From Closterium sp. NIES-65 (lineage: Eukaryota; Streptophyta; Zygnematophyceae; Desmidiales; Closteriaceae), in NCBI GenBank assembly GCA_948144175.1, contig CANXME010000095.1:124001-188000 (forward strand): 64,000 nt of DNA, in the 5' to 3' direction. This document shows, piece after piece, positions 42,999 through 53,517 of this stretch; position 1 is the first letter of the stretch, and each line of letters begins with the position of its first letter. The position numbers and the translations under genes are program-made. The notes below the pieces were generated by a model that had not been told where the DNA came from, did no database searches, and saw only the letters and a program-made list of their open reading frames with translations.

Positions 42999-44330
42999 AT
43001 GGCTAGCCCTAATGTTCTTACCTTTGATGCTAAGGGTCGTGCGGTTGACTTCGACGTTTGGGTAGACGAGCTATAGCTCTTTCTTCAGTGCGACTCTAAG
43101 GACAGAGTCTCCCTTTTCGACCTCACGTACGGTGTCTCTCCTGCACCTACTGCCAATGCTGACAGTACGGTTCGCTCGCAGTGGACTACTCGTGACGCTA
43201 TTGCTCGCCTTGCTGTTCGTAGTCACCTGCCGTCTGCTGAGCGCGCACACTTTGGCCAGTAAAAGACTGCTAAGTCTTTGTATGACGCTGTGGTAGCGCG
43301 CTACTCCTCCCCTTCGACTGATGTCCTCAGCTGCCTCATGCTGCCGTACTTGTTCCCTGACCTGGCCGCCTTTGCCACAGTTGCTGACCTCATTACTCAC
43401 CTCCGCACTAGTGTCTTCCGCTACCGCGCTACGATTCCCACTAAGTTCTTTGCCAAGAACCCCCCCCCCTATGTACATCACCCTCTACTACCTAGTCACC
43501 CGTCTCCCTGAATCCCTTTCTTCAGTTAGGGACCACTTTCTCTCCCTTTGCCCCACCGAGATCACCATCAACCTGCTAGAGGAGCGCATCACTGCAGGTG
43601 AGAAGAGTATCGTTGCTGTAGGTGCTTCTCGCGGCGACCCTCGCACCCCTTTCTTTGAGGGGTGTTCCCCCGTCCCCCTTCTCCCCTCTGTTGCTTCTGT
43701 TGCTGCTGTCGACCTCGTTGGCACTGAGAAGGTCGGGGCTGCGTCTGCTCCTAGTGGGAGGCGTCGCAACGGCAAGGGCAAGGGGGGCAAGGGTGTTGGA
43801 GGGGACGGTGGGGGCGGCGGTGGAGGCGGTGGAGGAGGCAGAGGGGGTGGCGGTGGAGGTGGGGGTGGTGGCGGGAGTGGGGGCGTCGGTGGTGGTGGTG
43901 GGGGTGGTGGATGCAGTGGCAGCCGCGGTGGAGGTGGCGGCGGCGGTGGTGCTGGTCGGGGTGGAGCCGCGCAGCGTGGAGGCTTTGGCGGTAGCCAGCG
44001 CCAGCAGCAGCCGCATTCCCGTCAGACCCCGTCGCCCCAGCAGCTTCGTGAGTGGTACGCTGGGCGTGGGAGGTCTGGGGGTGCTGGTCCCTCTACTTAC
44101 GTTCTTTGCACCGGCGGGCGCCGTGGGGAGACGTGTGGACTGCCCCACACTTCGCAGTGCTGCTCCGGTCGCCTGACTGAAGCCTGGCGCGCACACTTTC
44201 CTAACGCCACTGAGCTCCCTCGCTGGGGTGATCTGCTTAAGCAGAATGTTGCTATCTTTGATCTTGATTTCGATGCTATCCTTGCTGCCATGTATGCTGT
44301 GACTGATAGTGCTGAGGGTGACTGTTACCT
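42999..44330 (+). pseudogene. Gag of element D
   Basis: The ATG at 42999 opens FDAKGRAVDFDVWVDEL, then TAG (43074-43076, Gln in relatives) and a TAA at 43260-43262. VVARYSSPSTDVLSCLMLP to the poly-C tract (10 C at 43460-43469) is in the same frame. After the tract the frame moves by one base: VTRLPESLSSVRDHFL to DPRTPFFEGCSP. A glycine-rich tract (43790-43960), PSPQQLREWYAGR and the Cys/His region CGLPHTSQCC follow without stop. Confidence 0.85.
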
Positions 44331-45840
44331 GTCTGTTCCGCCCGACCCGGGCATTGAGGCTGCTGCTCTAGGTGCTAGTGAGTCTGCTGCTCCAGGTGCT
44401 AGTGAGTCTGCTGCTCCAGGTACTGGTGAGTTTGCTCTCTCTAGTACTGCACCTACTGAGGCCTTGCACACCTTCACACTTGACTCAGGTGCTTTGCGCT
44501 CCTTCTTTCGCGACAGCACCACACTCACGCCGCTCAGTCAGCCGGTTGCAGTCTCCCTGGCTGACCCCTCTAGGGGCCCAGTCCTTGCGCACTCTTCCAC
44601 GGTTCTACCGTGTCCTGCGGCCCTGTCGGGCTTACTGTCAGGACTCCACCTCCCCTCGTTCTCTACAAACTTGGTGAGTGGAGCTGATGTCCAGGACGTG
44701 TGGTTTGACCAGTTCACCCATGGAGGTCAGCGTGTGACCCACTGTACTTGCTCTCGGACGGGCCGCCACCTGGCCACGTTCACCCGTCGGCCTGGGTCGA
44801 GCCTGTACACACTAACTACTGCGTCTCCTCCGGCTACTGCGTCTGGTCAGGTAGCCGCGTCTGGTCAGGTGTTAGCTGCCGTGTCCAGGTCTAGTCCGGC
44901 GTCTGCCCTGTGCTCGTGTCATCCTCTGTCACACGAGACTCTCCTTTGGCACCACCGCCTTGGTCACCCCTCCCTGCCTCGTCTTCGAGGTATGGCCTCT
45001 CGTACCCTTGTCTCTGGTCTCCCCCGGTCCCTCCCTCCCCTTCCTCCGGGGCCTGCCCCTACCTGTGTTCCCTGCATCGAGGGCAGGCAGCGCGCCGCTC
45101 CTCACTCCTCCGAGTTCCCTCCGACAGAGGCTCCCCTGCAGACTCTCCACATGCACGTGTGGGGCCCAGCCCGGGTCCGTGGACAGGGTCACGAGCGTTA
45201 CTTCCTGCTGGTCGTTGAGGACTACTCGCGTTACACCACAGTCTTCCCCTTGCGCCGCAAGGGTGAGGTCACTGAGGTGTTGATCAACTGGATCCGCGCT
45301 GGCCGTCGCCAGCTCAGCGAGAGTTTCGGCTCGGACCTTCCTGTTCTGCGTCTGCACTCTGACAGAGGTGGTGAGTTTTCCTCCGACCTTCTGAGGACTT
45401 TCTATCGTACGGAGGGCATTCGCCAGACGTTCATGCTTCCGGCCTCCCCACAGCAAAATGGGATTGCTGAGCGTCGCATTGGCATGGTCATGGACGTCGC
45501 TCGTACGTCCATGATCCATGCGGCTGCTCCCCATTTTCTGTGGCCATTCGCGGTTCAGTAAGCTGCGCATCAGCTCAACCTTTAGCCTCGTATCTCCTTG
45601 CCGGAGAAAACACCTACTCTGCGGTGGACGAGGAAGGTTGGCGATGCGTCTGTGTTTCGTGTCTGGGGATCTCGAGCCTTTGTCCGCAATTCTTCCGCGG
45701 ACAAGCTGTCCTCCCGTGCTGTTCCCTGCGTCTTCCTTGGCTTCCCCCCTGATGTGCCTGGGTGGCAGTTTTACCACCCCACCTCGCGTCGTGTTCTGTC
45801 CTCTCAGGACGTCACGTTTGACGAGCCGGTATCTTACTAC
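44331..45840 (+). pseudogene. protease and integrase of element D
   Basis: One frame is open from the poly-C tract to 45561 (746 codons). The protease motif is TLDSGALRSFFRD. LWHHRLGHPSLPRL, CVPCIEGRQRAAP, LHMHVWGPARVRG (first catalytic Asp replaced by His), VVEDYSRYTTVF, LHSDRGGEF and QQNGIAERR are visible. A TAA at 45559-45561 and a TAG near 45583 interrupt the C-terminal part, which continues with VGDASVFRVWGSRAF and VTFDEPVSYY. Confidence 0.85.
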
Positions 45841-47840
45841 CGTCTCTTTCCCTACCACACTGCCTCTCTCCCCCCCCCGCCGCTCTTTCTAGCACCAGGT
45901 ACTCCTCCGGTAGATCCCCTCCCCCTTCAGGGTCCTGCCCCCCTAGGTGTGTCCCAGGTAGACCCTGTTGAGCCTGTTGAGGTAGCTGTCGACTCAGGTG
46001 CTGCTAGGGGTGCTGAGCCTGCGGGTGCGGGGCCTGGGGGTGCTGATCCTGGGGTTGCTGAGTCTGAGGGTGCGGAGCCTGGGGGTGCTGAGCTTGAGCG
46101 TGTGGAGCCTGGGGGTCCTGCGTCTGGGGGTGTTGAACCTGGGGGTGCTGAGCCTAATCATGCTGAGTTTGGAGGTCCTTCGGGTGTCTTGTCACGGCGT
46201 GAGTCCCTCTCTCCACAGCAGCTGCGCGAGTGGTACACTCGGCGCTGTCGCCGTACTACTGGAGGTTCTGCTGGTGCTGGAGTTGCTGGATGTGCTGGAG
46301 CTGCTAGTCCCTGAGGTGCTCGTACTGGAGGTACTGGAGCTGCTGTAGTTGGAGCTGCTGGAGGTACTGCTGGTGCTGGAGCTGCTGGAGGTGTTGGTGC
46401 CGCTGGTCCCGGAGGTGCTCGTACTGGAGGTACTAGAGTTGCTAGAGTTGGAGCTGCTGGAGGTACTCGTGGTGCTGGAGGTGCTGGAGCTGCTGGTCTT
46501 GGAGGTGCTCGTACTGGAGGTATTGGAGCTGGTGGTGCTGCAGGAGTTCGAGCTGTTGCTACTGGAGGTGCTGCCGGTGCTGGAGCTGGTGGTGCTGAGG
46601 GAGTTGGAGCTGGAGATCCTGGCGCTGGGGGTACTGGTGCTGTCTCTGCTGGTTCAAGAGGCGCTGCGCGGCCGCGGCCGTACTTCGTTCCCCTCCTTCA
46701 GTAGGTTCTTGGTCTCCCGCCTTCTCCTGGTCCTACTCCTCCGTTCCTGTGTCCACAGCCTGTCCAGTCGCAGTCGCAGTTACAGCCAGCCTCTCCGCTG
46801 CCTGGTCCTTCTCCTTACTCTGGGCCGACTAGGGGTCTTACGGAGCGTTGTGAGCCTGAGTCTCGTCCTGTGTCACCTGAGTCTCGTCCTGCCTCGCTTG
46901 AGTCTCGTCCTGCGTCGCCTGTTCGCACTGTTTGCACTGGTCGTCGTGTTCCGGGCCAGCGTCCTCCTGCTGTCCCAGGCACGCACCAGGAGCTGGAGCT
47001 GCTGGAGGTCCTGCTGGTGCTGGAGCCGCCGGAGGTGCTCGTACAGGAGATACTGGAGCTACTAGAGCTGGTGGTGCTGCAGGAGTTGGAGCTGGCGGTG
47101 CTGGAGCTGTTGCTGCTAGAGCTGGAGCTGCTGGAGGTGCTCGAGCTGGTGGTGCTGCGGGAGTTGGAGTTGGAGACTCTGGAGCTGGGGGTACTGGTGC
47201 TGTCTCTGCTGGTTCTGGTAGCACTGCGCGGCCGCGGCCGTACTTCGTTCCACTCCTTTAGCAAGTTCTTGGCCTCCCGCCTTCTACTGGTCCCACTCGT
47301 CCCTTACTGTGTCCGCAGCCTGCCCCGTCGCAGTCGCAGCTACGACCAGCCTCTCCACTGCCTGGTCCTTCTCCTTACTCTGGGCCGACTAGAGGTCTTA
47401 TGGAGCGTCGTGAGCCTGAGTCTCGTCCAGCGCCGCCTGAGTCTCGTCCTTCGTCGTCTGAGTCTCGTCGTGTTCGCGCTGTTCGCACTGGTCATCGTGC
47501 TCCGCGTCAGCGTCCTCCTACTGTCCCAGGCACACACCAGATGGCAATTTGTCCTTCCACTGCTCCATAGCGTGACCCTCTGCTGTCTCCTCCTGAGTCC
47601 TCTCTTCGTGACGTCCCTGACCCGCCGTCTGACCTTGCTCGTGCGTCCAGTCCTACTGTCACACGTCTTATAGCTACTGCTGTCACTTACCCTTCCTTTG
47701 AGTCTACTGATGCATCTGCCCTAGTTGCTGAGCTTGTCAACTTAGCTGCCGCCTGTCGTCTAGACTACGCCGCTAGCCTTGTTGCTGAGTCTGAGTCTGT
47801 CTGTCCTCCGTCCGTCGGGGGTGAGTGTGCTCTTGGCATG
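45841..47840 (+). pseudogene. integrase-RT linker of element D with a tandem duplication
   Basis: A short GAEPGG-type repeat tract (45990-46170) and LSPQQLREWYTRR are followed by a long Gly/Ala/Thr-encoding tract. The stretch ending [13 protein letters not shown] occurs twice: near 46670 and near 47230, about 555-560 bp apart, and so does the Pro/Ser-rich segment after it. The first copy has a CAG-to-TAG change at 46702-46704. The second copy leads into the RT with VCPPSVGGECALGMDVLEDR. Confidence 0.75.
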
Positions 47841-48231
47841 GACGTCCTTGAGGACAGGCAGGAGGACTTTGAGTGCTTTGCCGCAGCTTTACCTCATCTC
47901 GTGTCCATGCTCATTGCACCTGAGGGAGACCCGGATGCACCAGACAGCCCGACCCCGCGCTCTTACGCAGAGGCAATAGAGGTTCCGTACTCCTCCCAGT
48001 GGCAGACAGTCATGGACACAGATATGGCTTCGTGGAAGTCCACAGGCACCTACGTCGACGAGGTTCCCCCACCTAGGGCGAACATCGTCAGTGGCATATG
48101 GATTTTCAGGGTGAAGCGGCCGCCGGGTTCTCTGTCTGTCTTCAAGGCGCGTTACGTTGCACGAGGCTTCAGTCAGCGACAAGGAGTTGACTTCTTCGAG
48201 ACCTTCTCCCCTACCCCGAAGATGACCAATC
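47841..48231 (+). pseudogene. reverse transcriptase of element D, part 1
   Basis: The N-terminal RT half: EAIEVPYSSQWQTVMDTDM, SGIWIFRVKRPPGS, ARGFSQRQGVDFFETF and SPTPKMT, after which element E is inserted at 48232. The frame is open from 47838 to the insertion. Confidence 0.85.
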
Positions 48232-48344
48232 TGTCAACATATATTTTATATGTGCTGTTAAGTTTAGCCTAGGTGTTACATTCACAATTGATAGGGTTTG
48301 CATATATCTCCTTGTACCTTGTTTCCTTAGTCAATTTCTCACGC
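48232..48344 (+). repeat. 5' LTR of element E
   Basis: TGTCAACATATATTTTATA to about CTCACGC. The exact end is uncertain (CTCA at 48341 or CGCA at 48345), because no standard primer site follows. Confidence 0.8.
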
Positions 48345-48781
48345 ACCATCCTCATGCCCTGAAACCGTTGTCCCGCCAGTTCGAACTCTCCCCACACCTT
48401 GAAACCCGCGTTCCCACCGGTTAGAACGCGACCTTACCCGTCGCCCGCCACCTTACCCGCCACCCCAGCCGTTAGCACCCTCCCCACGCCCTGAAACCGC
48501 CGCCTCAGCAGTTATCACCCTCCCCATGACCTAAAACCGCCGCCCCACCTGGTACCCGCCACCCCACCTGTCGCCCTACTCGCAGCCCCACCTGGAAAGC
48601 CTAAACCGCCGCCCTACCTATCACCTGTACCCTGGAATCGCACTCAACCGCATTACAACCGCACAGCACCGCACTCAACCGCATTCAACCGCACTCAACC
48701 GCATCCAACCACACATAACCGCACTCAACTGTTCTAGACCGCACCCGTTAGTACCCCTACGCGCTAGTTGTTCCTACGACA
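48345..48781 (+). repeat. leader of element E with ACCGCACTCA repeats
   Basis: The leader has Pro-codon-like CCGCC-rich sequence and, at 48640-48735, about eight degenerate copies of ACCGCACTCA. No initiator-Met primer site was found next to the LTR. Confidence 0.65.
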
Positions 48782-50340
48782 ATGTCTACCTCGCGAGTTC
48801 TCACGTTTTATCCGGAGGGCCGCGCGATCGATTTCCCTGGATGGCTTCGCAAGCTTAAGCTGTACCTAGGGTCAAGGATCGAGAACGACGTGCGCCTGCT
48901 GGAGCACGCCACCGGCAAGCTCGTTGCCCCAAAGGATCCCGACCCCCTAGGTGCTTCCCCGTCGGAGGTGGATGAGGCTCGCTTTGAGAAGGCGTAGTTG
49001 GCGGCCAGCCGCTGGGCGGCGCGGGACGACGCTACCGTGCTCGCCATCACCGACCTCCTGCCACTATCAGAGCAGCATCACTTCGAACAGGAGGTGATGG
49101 CCAACGCGGTAGTCAAACGGTACTCCACCCTGACCATTGCGTCCCTTGGCCGTCTTGTGCTGCCTTTCCCTTTCCCCGACCTCCCCTCGTTTCCGCGTGT
49201 TGCTGACCTCATTCTGCACTTGCGCTCACTTGATGCTCAGCTCCGCTCTGCTGCCCCTGGCGCCGACCTGCTTGCCACCAACCCCCCCGCGATGTGGATG
49301 ACATTGTACCTCCTTTCCACCCGCCTCCCTGACCGCTTTGCCACTGCCCGTGACCACTTCCTCACTGTCAACCCCATGTCCCTCACTATTGACCTCTTTG
49401 AGAAGAGGCTCACTACTGTTGAGGACCTTGCCGGCTCCCTTGCTGCTGCCTCTAGTGCCGTCCTCCCCCCCATCTTCGAGGGGTGTGCCCCTTCGTTCCT
49501 TGCCTCGTCTGTTGACTCGGCCTCTGTTGCCACTGCATCCGAGGTTGCAGCTGTTGCCTTTGGCAAAAAAGGGGGCAAGAAGAGCGGTAAGAAGGGAGGA
49601 GGTGGTGACAGTGGTGGGGGTGGCGGAGGGGGCAGCGGTGGAGGTGGTGGAGGGGGCGGTGGTGGAGGTGGTGGAGGGGGCGGTGGTGGGGGGGGCGGCG
49701 GGAGTGGTGGTGGCGGCAGCGGTGGGGGTGGGAGTGGTGGCAGAGGTGGAGGTGGAGGCAGTGGAGGAGGTAGTGGGGCGTCCCAGCAGCAGCAGCCCCA
49801 GCAGCAGTAGCACCAGCAGCAGTAGCGGTAGCAGCAGTTCCAGGGCCAGCGCCAGCAGACCCAGCAGCAGCAGTGGGGGCCGCCTGGACCAGGGAGCTCT
49901 GTCAGCAGCAGCGGCCCACCCAGCTGGACGTCGCGTGGCCCGGTCCAGCACCCCCCCCTGCCAATACTGGGTGCAGACTGGGCCGCGCAGAGACGGCATC
50001 TGTGGCCGCCTCCACCCTGTGGGTCAGTGCTTTGCGCAGCTTACTGACCGCTACCGCGCCCAGTTTGGCCCCACCCGCTCTGCCCCAGACTGGGCCTCAC
50101 TGATCCGCACAGTTAGCACGCAGTTGTATCGCATGTCTGCCGCAGAGTTAGCCGCAGAGCTAGATAATGTTGTACAATCTATTTCTGTGATGTATGCTGA
50201 TGACTCTAGTGTTGATCGTTCTGGCTATTACTCTTGTTTGTCTAGCTTAGGTGCTGTAGAGGTTGCTAGTGCTGTACCAGCTAGAGTAGCTTGCACATGT
50301 TTGACCACCCAGTCTGCGTCCCTTTCGTTCACGCTCGACT
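48782..50340 (+). pseudogene. Gag of element E
   Basis: The ATG at 48782 opens FYPEGRAIDFPGWLRKLKLYL. A TAG at 48995-48997 interrupts, then the same frame runs to 49810: RYSTLTIASLGRLVLPF, LATNPPAMWMTLYLLSTRLPDR (here the C-run is only 7 long and the frame is kept), PPIFEGCAPSF, a Lys/Gly-rich stretch and a glycine tract. Stops in a CAG-repeat region (first TAG 49808-49810) and a frame change follow. The Cys/His region is CQYWVQTGPRRDGICGRLH then QCF. Confidence 0.85.
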
Positions 50341-51020
50341 CAGGGGCGTCCAGCTGTCGTCATCGCCCGGATATAAGACAGTGTCGAATTGAAGACATGG
50401 GGTGTCGTTAAAACGGGTGTTTCTTATAGATGGGTGTTCCTGATTATAAGACAACTGTCGGTGTGTACGAGTTAGGCCACTATAGGGATTAGGGGCAATC
50501 TTATGACTAGGGGGCATCTTCTAAACGGTTTTTTGTCTATTTATAAGAATTATAAGACACCCTCAACCGTCCCAATTACAAGACACAGTAAGCTTTTTTT
50601 CTAATGTATAAGATAAGACATATATGTCTTCTTTCCGGGCGATGACGGTGTTTCTTTCGTGACCACACAGACCTCACACCGCTACGCACCCCAGTCACTG
50701 TCGCCTTAGCTGACCCCTCAGTGGGAGCAGTGGTTGCCCACAGCACCACAACTCTCCCGTGTCCGGCGGCTCCCTCTGGGGTCCTTACAAATGACTACAC
50801 CCCCTCGTTCTCCAGGAACTTGGTGGGTGTCAGCCTCCTCCACGACCTCGGAGTAGTCACCACTTTTTCTTTAGACGAGTCCGTTGCCTCCTGCACAGAC
50901 GGTGTCACTGGGGCTCCTCTGGCTACTCTCCCCAGGGAGCCGGGCTCTGGTCATTACTTACTACACACTGGGTCCCGCCGCACTGGGTCAGGTTAGGTTA
51001 GGTTAGGTCAGGTCAGGTAG
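50340..51020 (+). pseudogene. protease region of element E, split by a MITE
   Basis: The active-site motif TLDSGASS ends at 50357; the MITE follows, and FFRDHTDLTPLRTPVTVAL resumes at about 50651. The rest of the protease domain (CPAAPSGVLTNDYTPSFSRNLV) is open to a TAG at 50994-50996. A GGTTA/GGTCA stretch near 50991-51017 encodes the degenerate spacer before the pre-integrase segment. Confidence 0.75.
50358..50648 (+). mobile_element. MITE with 13-14 bp terminal inverted repeats
   Basis: This AT-rich 291-bp insert in a GC-rich host starts CGTCATCGCCCGG and ends CCGGGCGATGACG(G), perfect inverted repeats of 13 bp. It disrupts the DSGA protease motif of E; TG or TGT is repeated at the two junctions. 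Inside are at least four copies of a TATAAGACA-like motif near both ends, as expected for transposase-binding subterminal repeats. It has no coding capacity. The superfamily is unknown. Confidence 0.85.
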
Positions 51021-51980
51021 CTGCTGTGTCGTGCGACTGTCGGTCTCTCACTCACCCGTCGGTCCTCTGGCACCACCCACGTCTCAGTAGGATGGCACGT
51101 CACCGTCTGGTCTCAGGTCTCCCAGCGTCGCTTGCACCGCTTCCCCGCTCGCCTGCGCCGCTGTGCACTCTTTGCGTCGAGGGTCGGCAGCACGCTGCCC
51201 CTCACTCCTCCTCGTCCCCCCCCACCACGGCTCCCTTCCAGACCCGGCACTTGGACGTCTGGGGCCCCTCCCCGGTCCTTGGCCCACGTCAGGAGCGCTA
51301 CTTCTTGATTGTGGTGGACGACTACTCCCGCTACACCACGGTTTTCCCCTTGCGACGGAAGGCCGACGTGCCCACCGTTCTCGAGCTTTGGCTACTAGCG
51401 AGTGGTGGCGCCCAGGGCCTTTGTGGGCTCCGCCTACACTCGGACCATGATGGTGAGTTTTCCTCCACTCGCCTGGAGACGTTCAGTCAGGGTCGGGGAA
51501 TCATCCAGTCTTACACGCTACCAGCCTCGCCGCAGCAGAACGGGGTAGCCAAGCGACGCATCGGCCTGGTCATGGAGGTTGCTCGGACCTCCATGTGCCA
51601 TGCCGGTGCCCCCCAGTTCTTGTGGCCTCAAGCAGTCCGCTACACCGCGCACCAGCTGAACCTGTGGCCCAGTGACGCACGGCCACGGGTGACGCCGGTC
51701 TCCCTTTGGACAGGTTCTCCGGGCGTAGCAGCTGACTTCCGTGTCTGGGGTTCTCTAGCTCACGTTCGCGCCCCTGGCACGAACAAGTTGTCTCCGCGCA
51801 CTCGTGCCTGCGTCTTTCTTGGTTTCCCTTTGGACGCCTCCGGCTGGGTGTTCTACGACCCGGTCACCTACGAGTTCCTCGCTTATCGGGACGTCACATT
51901 TGACGAGTCTGTCTGTTACTACAGGAGTTGTCCCCACCGAGGTACTGAGGCCTTTTCCCTCCCGCTGTTCCTCACCCTTG
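51021..51980 (+). pseudogene. integrase of element E
   Basis: The frame from 51026 is open to 52663. It holds VLWHH (pre-integrase, shortened), CTLCVEGRQHAAP, RHLDVWGPSPV, VVDDYSRYTTVFPL, LHSDHDGEF and QQNGVAKRR. In the last motif the catalytic Glu is Lys (GAG to AAG), so integrase is probably inactive. The C-terminal part includes FRVWGSLAHVRAPGTNKLSP and VTFDESVCYY. Confidence 0.85.
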
Positions 51981-53510
51981 AGCCCCCCACAGTCGCCCTG
52001 GTAGCCCCCCCACCTTCGCGTCTTGCCCCATCAGGTGTGTCGCACGTCACTCCGCAGTCGTCCCCCTCGCAGCGTCCAGCCCCTGTCGTGTCTGAGGGTG
52101 CGGGAGGTGCAGTTGCGGAGGGTGAGGGTACTGGGGCTGCAGGAGCTGGTGGTGTCGGCTCTGGGGCTGCAGGGGTTGTGGGCGTGGAGGCCACTCCCGT
52201 GGAGGACACTGCAGCCACGACTCGGCGACCTCGCCTTGCGTCACCCCCTGGCTTCCCGTCCGTCCCGAGTTCCCTTCTCGTTCTTCTTTGCGGTTGGTTG
52301 CTGCTAAGCCTGGGGGTGTTCCTGCGGGAGGTACTAGCGGCCCCGGGGGTGTTAGTGGTGGAGGTGCTGGTTCTGGGGGTGCTGGAGCTGGAGGCATTGG
52401 CACTCTGGCGCCCACACCGTGCGATGTACGTTTTCAGACCTGTGAACAGCGTATCCTCCGGTTGGAGAGGGAGGAGCGTGAGCGTTTTGAGAGGGCACAG
52501 CAGTAGCAGCAGCAGCAGCAGTAGCAGCAGCAGCAGTAGTAGCACCCGCAGCAGCAACAGCAGCAGCAGTAGGAGCAGGAGTAGTCTCAGTCGCAGCAGC
52601 AGGAGAGAGAAGAGGAGTCACATCAGCAGCAAGTGCCGTTGCAGCCGCAGCATGAGAGAGTAGAGGAGTCACGAGTGCAGCAGCGGGTGCAGTTGCAGTC
52701 GCAGCAGGAGAGAGTAGAGGAGGAGTCACGACCGCACCAGGAGAGGGTAGAGAAGGAGTCCCGCCCGCAGCAGCAGGTGCAGTTACAGACACGGCAGGAG
52801 AGAGTAGAGGAGTAACAGCCACAGCAGGAGAGGGCAGAGGAGGAGCCACAGGAGCAGCAGGAGGGGCATGTACCGTCGCAGCAGACGCCAGAGGAGGCAG
52901 AGCGGCAGCGACTGCGACTACACAACCTCCCCATCCCAGCACCTACACGCTTTGTTCGTGGTCCCCTACCGTCCCCTCCTGTTCCCCCTGTTGAGTCCCT
53001 TTCCTCGTCCCAGTGGACTCGTCGTTCTCCCCTCAGTCGTGCTGTGTCACCAGAGCGTCGTCGGTCCCGTTACCGTGCAGACGGTCCGTTCCACCTTGTT
53101 CTTCGCTCTCGTGTTCCACCTCCTCCTGTCCTTCCACAGCCCCCTAAGTCGTCCCTCACTGGGCTTCACGACCCGTTGTCCGACTACCTCCGTGCCTCCC
53201 GTCCTGTCGTCTCCCGTGTTTTGTCTGCGTTGGTCACTCACCCGACTGCACCTCTGTTGTCTGTCTCGGCGCTTGTTACCACTGTCGCTGGCTTTGCCTC
53301 TTCCCACCGACTTGACTATGCCACTCACTTGGTGAGTGGCCCTGCTCGTTCTCCGTCCTCTGGGGGTGCTCTTGTTTTTCTCCTGGAGGTCCTCGAGGAT
53401 AGGCAGTTCGAGCTTGGTTTCCTGGCGGCCGCTGTTCCTCATCTCTGCGCCTTGCTGCTTGCCCCTGAGAGGGATCCAGACGCCCTTGACATCCCGATCC
53501 CTCGCACTCA
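51981..53510 (+). pseudogene. integrase-RT linker of element E with a Gln/Glu-rich repeat
   Basis: It differs from the other linkers. Instead of GAEPG repeats there is a Gly/Ala/Val part followed, at 52430-52870, by CAG-rich DNA encoding ERxERFERAQQ and QERVEEESRPQQ-type repeats with several TAG stops. PTRFVRGPLPSPPVP and a Ser/Pro/Arg-rich part then lead into ALDIPIPRTHA, which ends in a TAG at 53515-53517 where a Glu is expected. Confidence 0.7.
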
Positions 53511-53517
53511 CGCCTAG

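Noticed and set aside
50991-51017. GGTTAGGTTAGGTTAGG, telomere-like repeat
   Set aside because: It is short, lies inside the coding region of element E where relatives have GGTCAGGTAGCTGC-type spacer repeats, and fits slippage in that spacer rather than a telomere relic.
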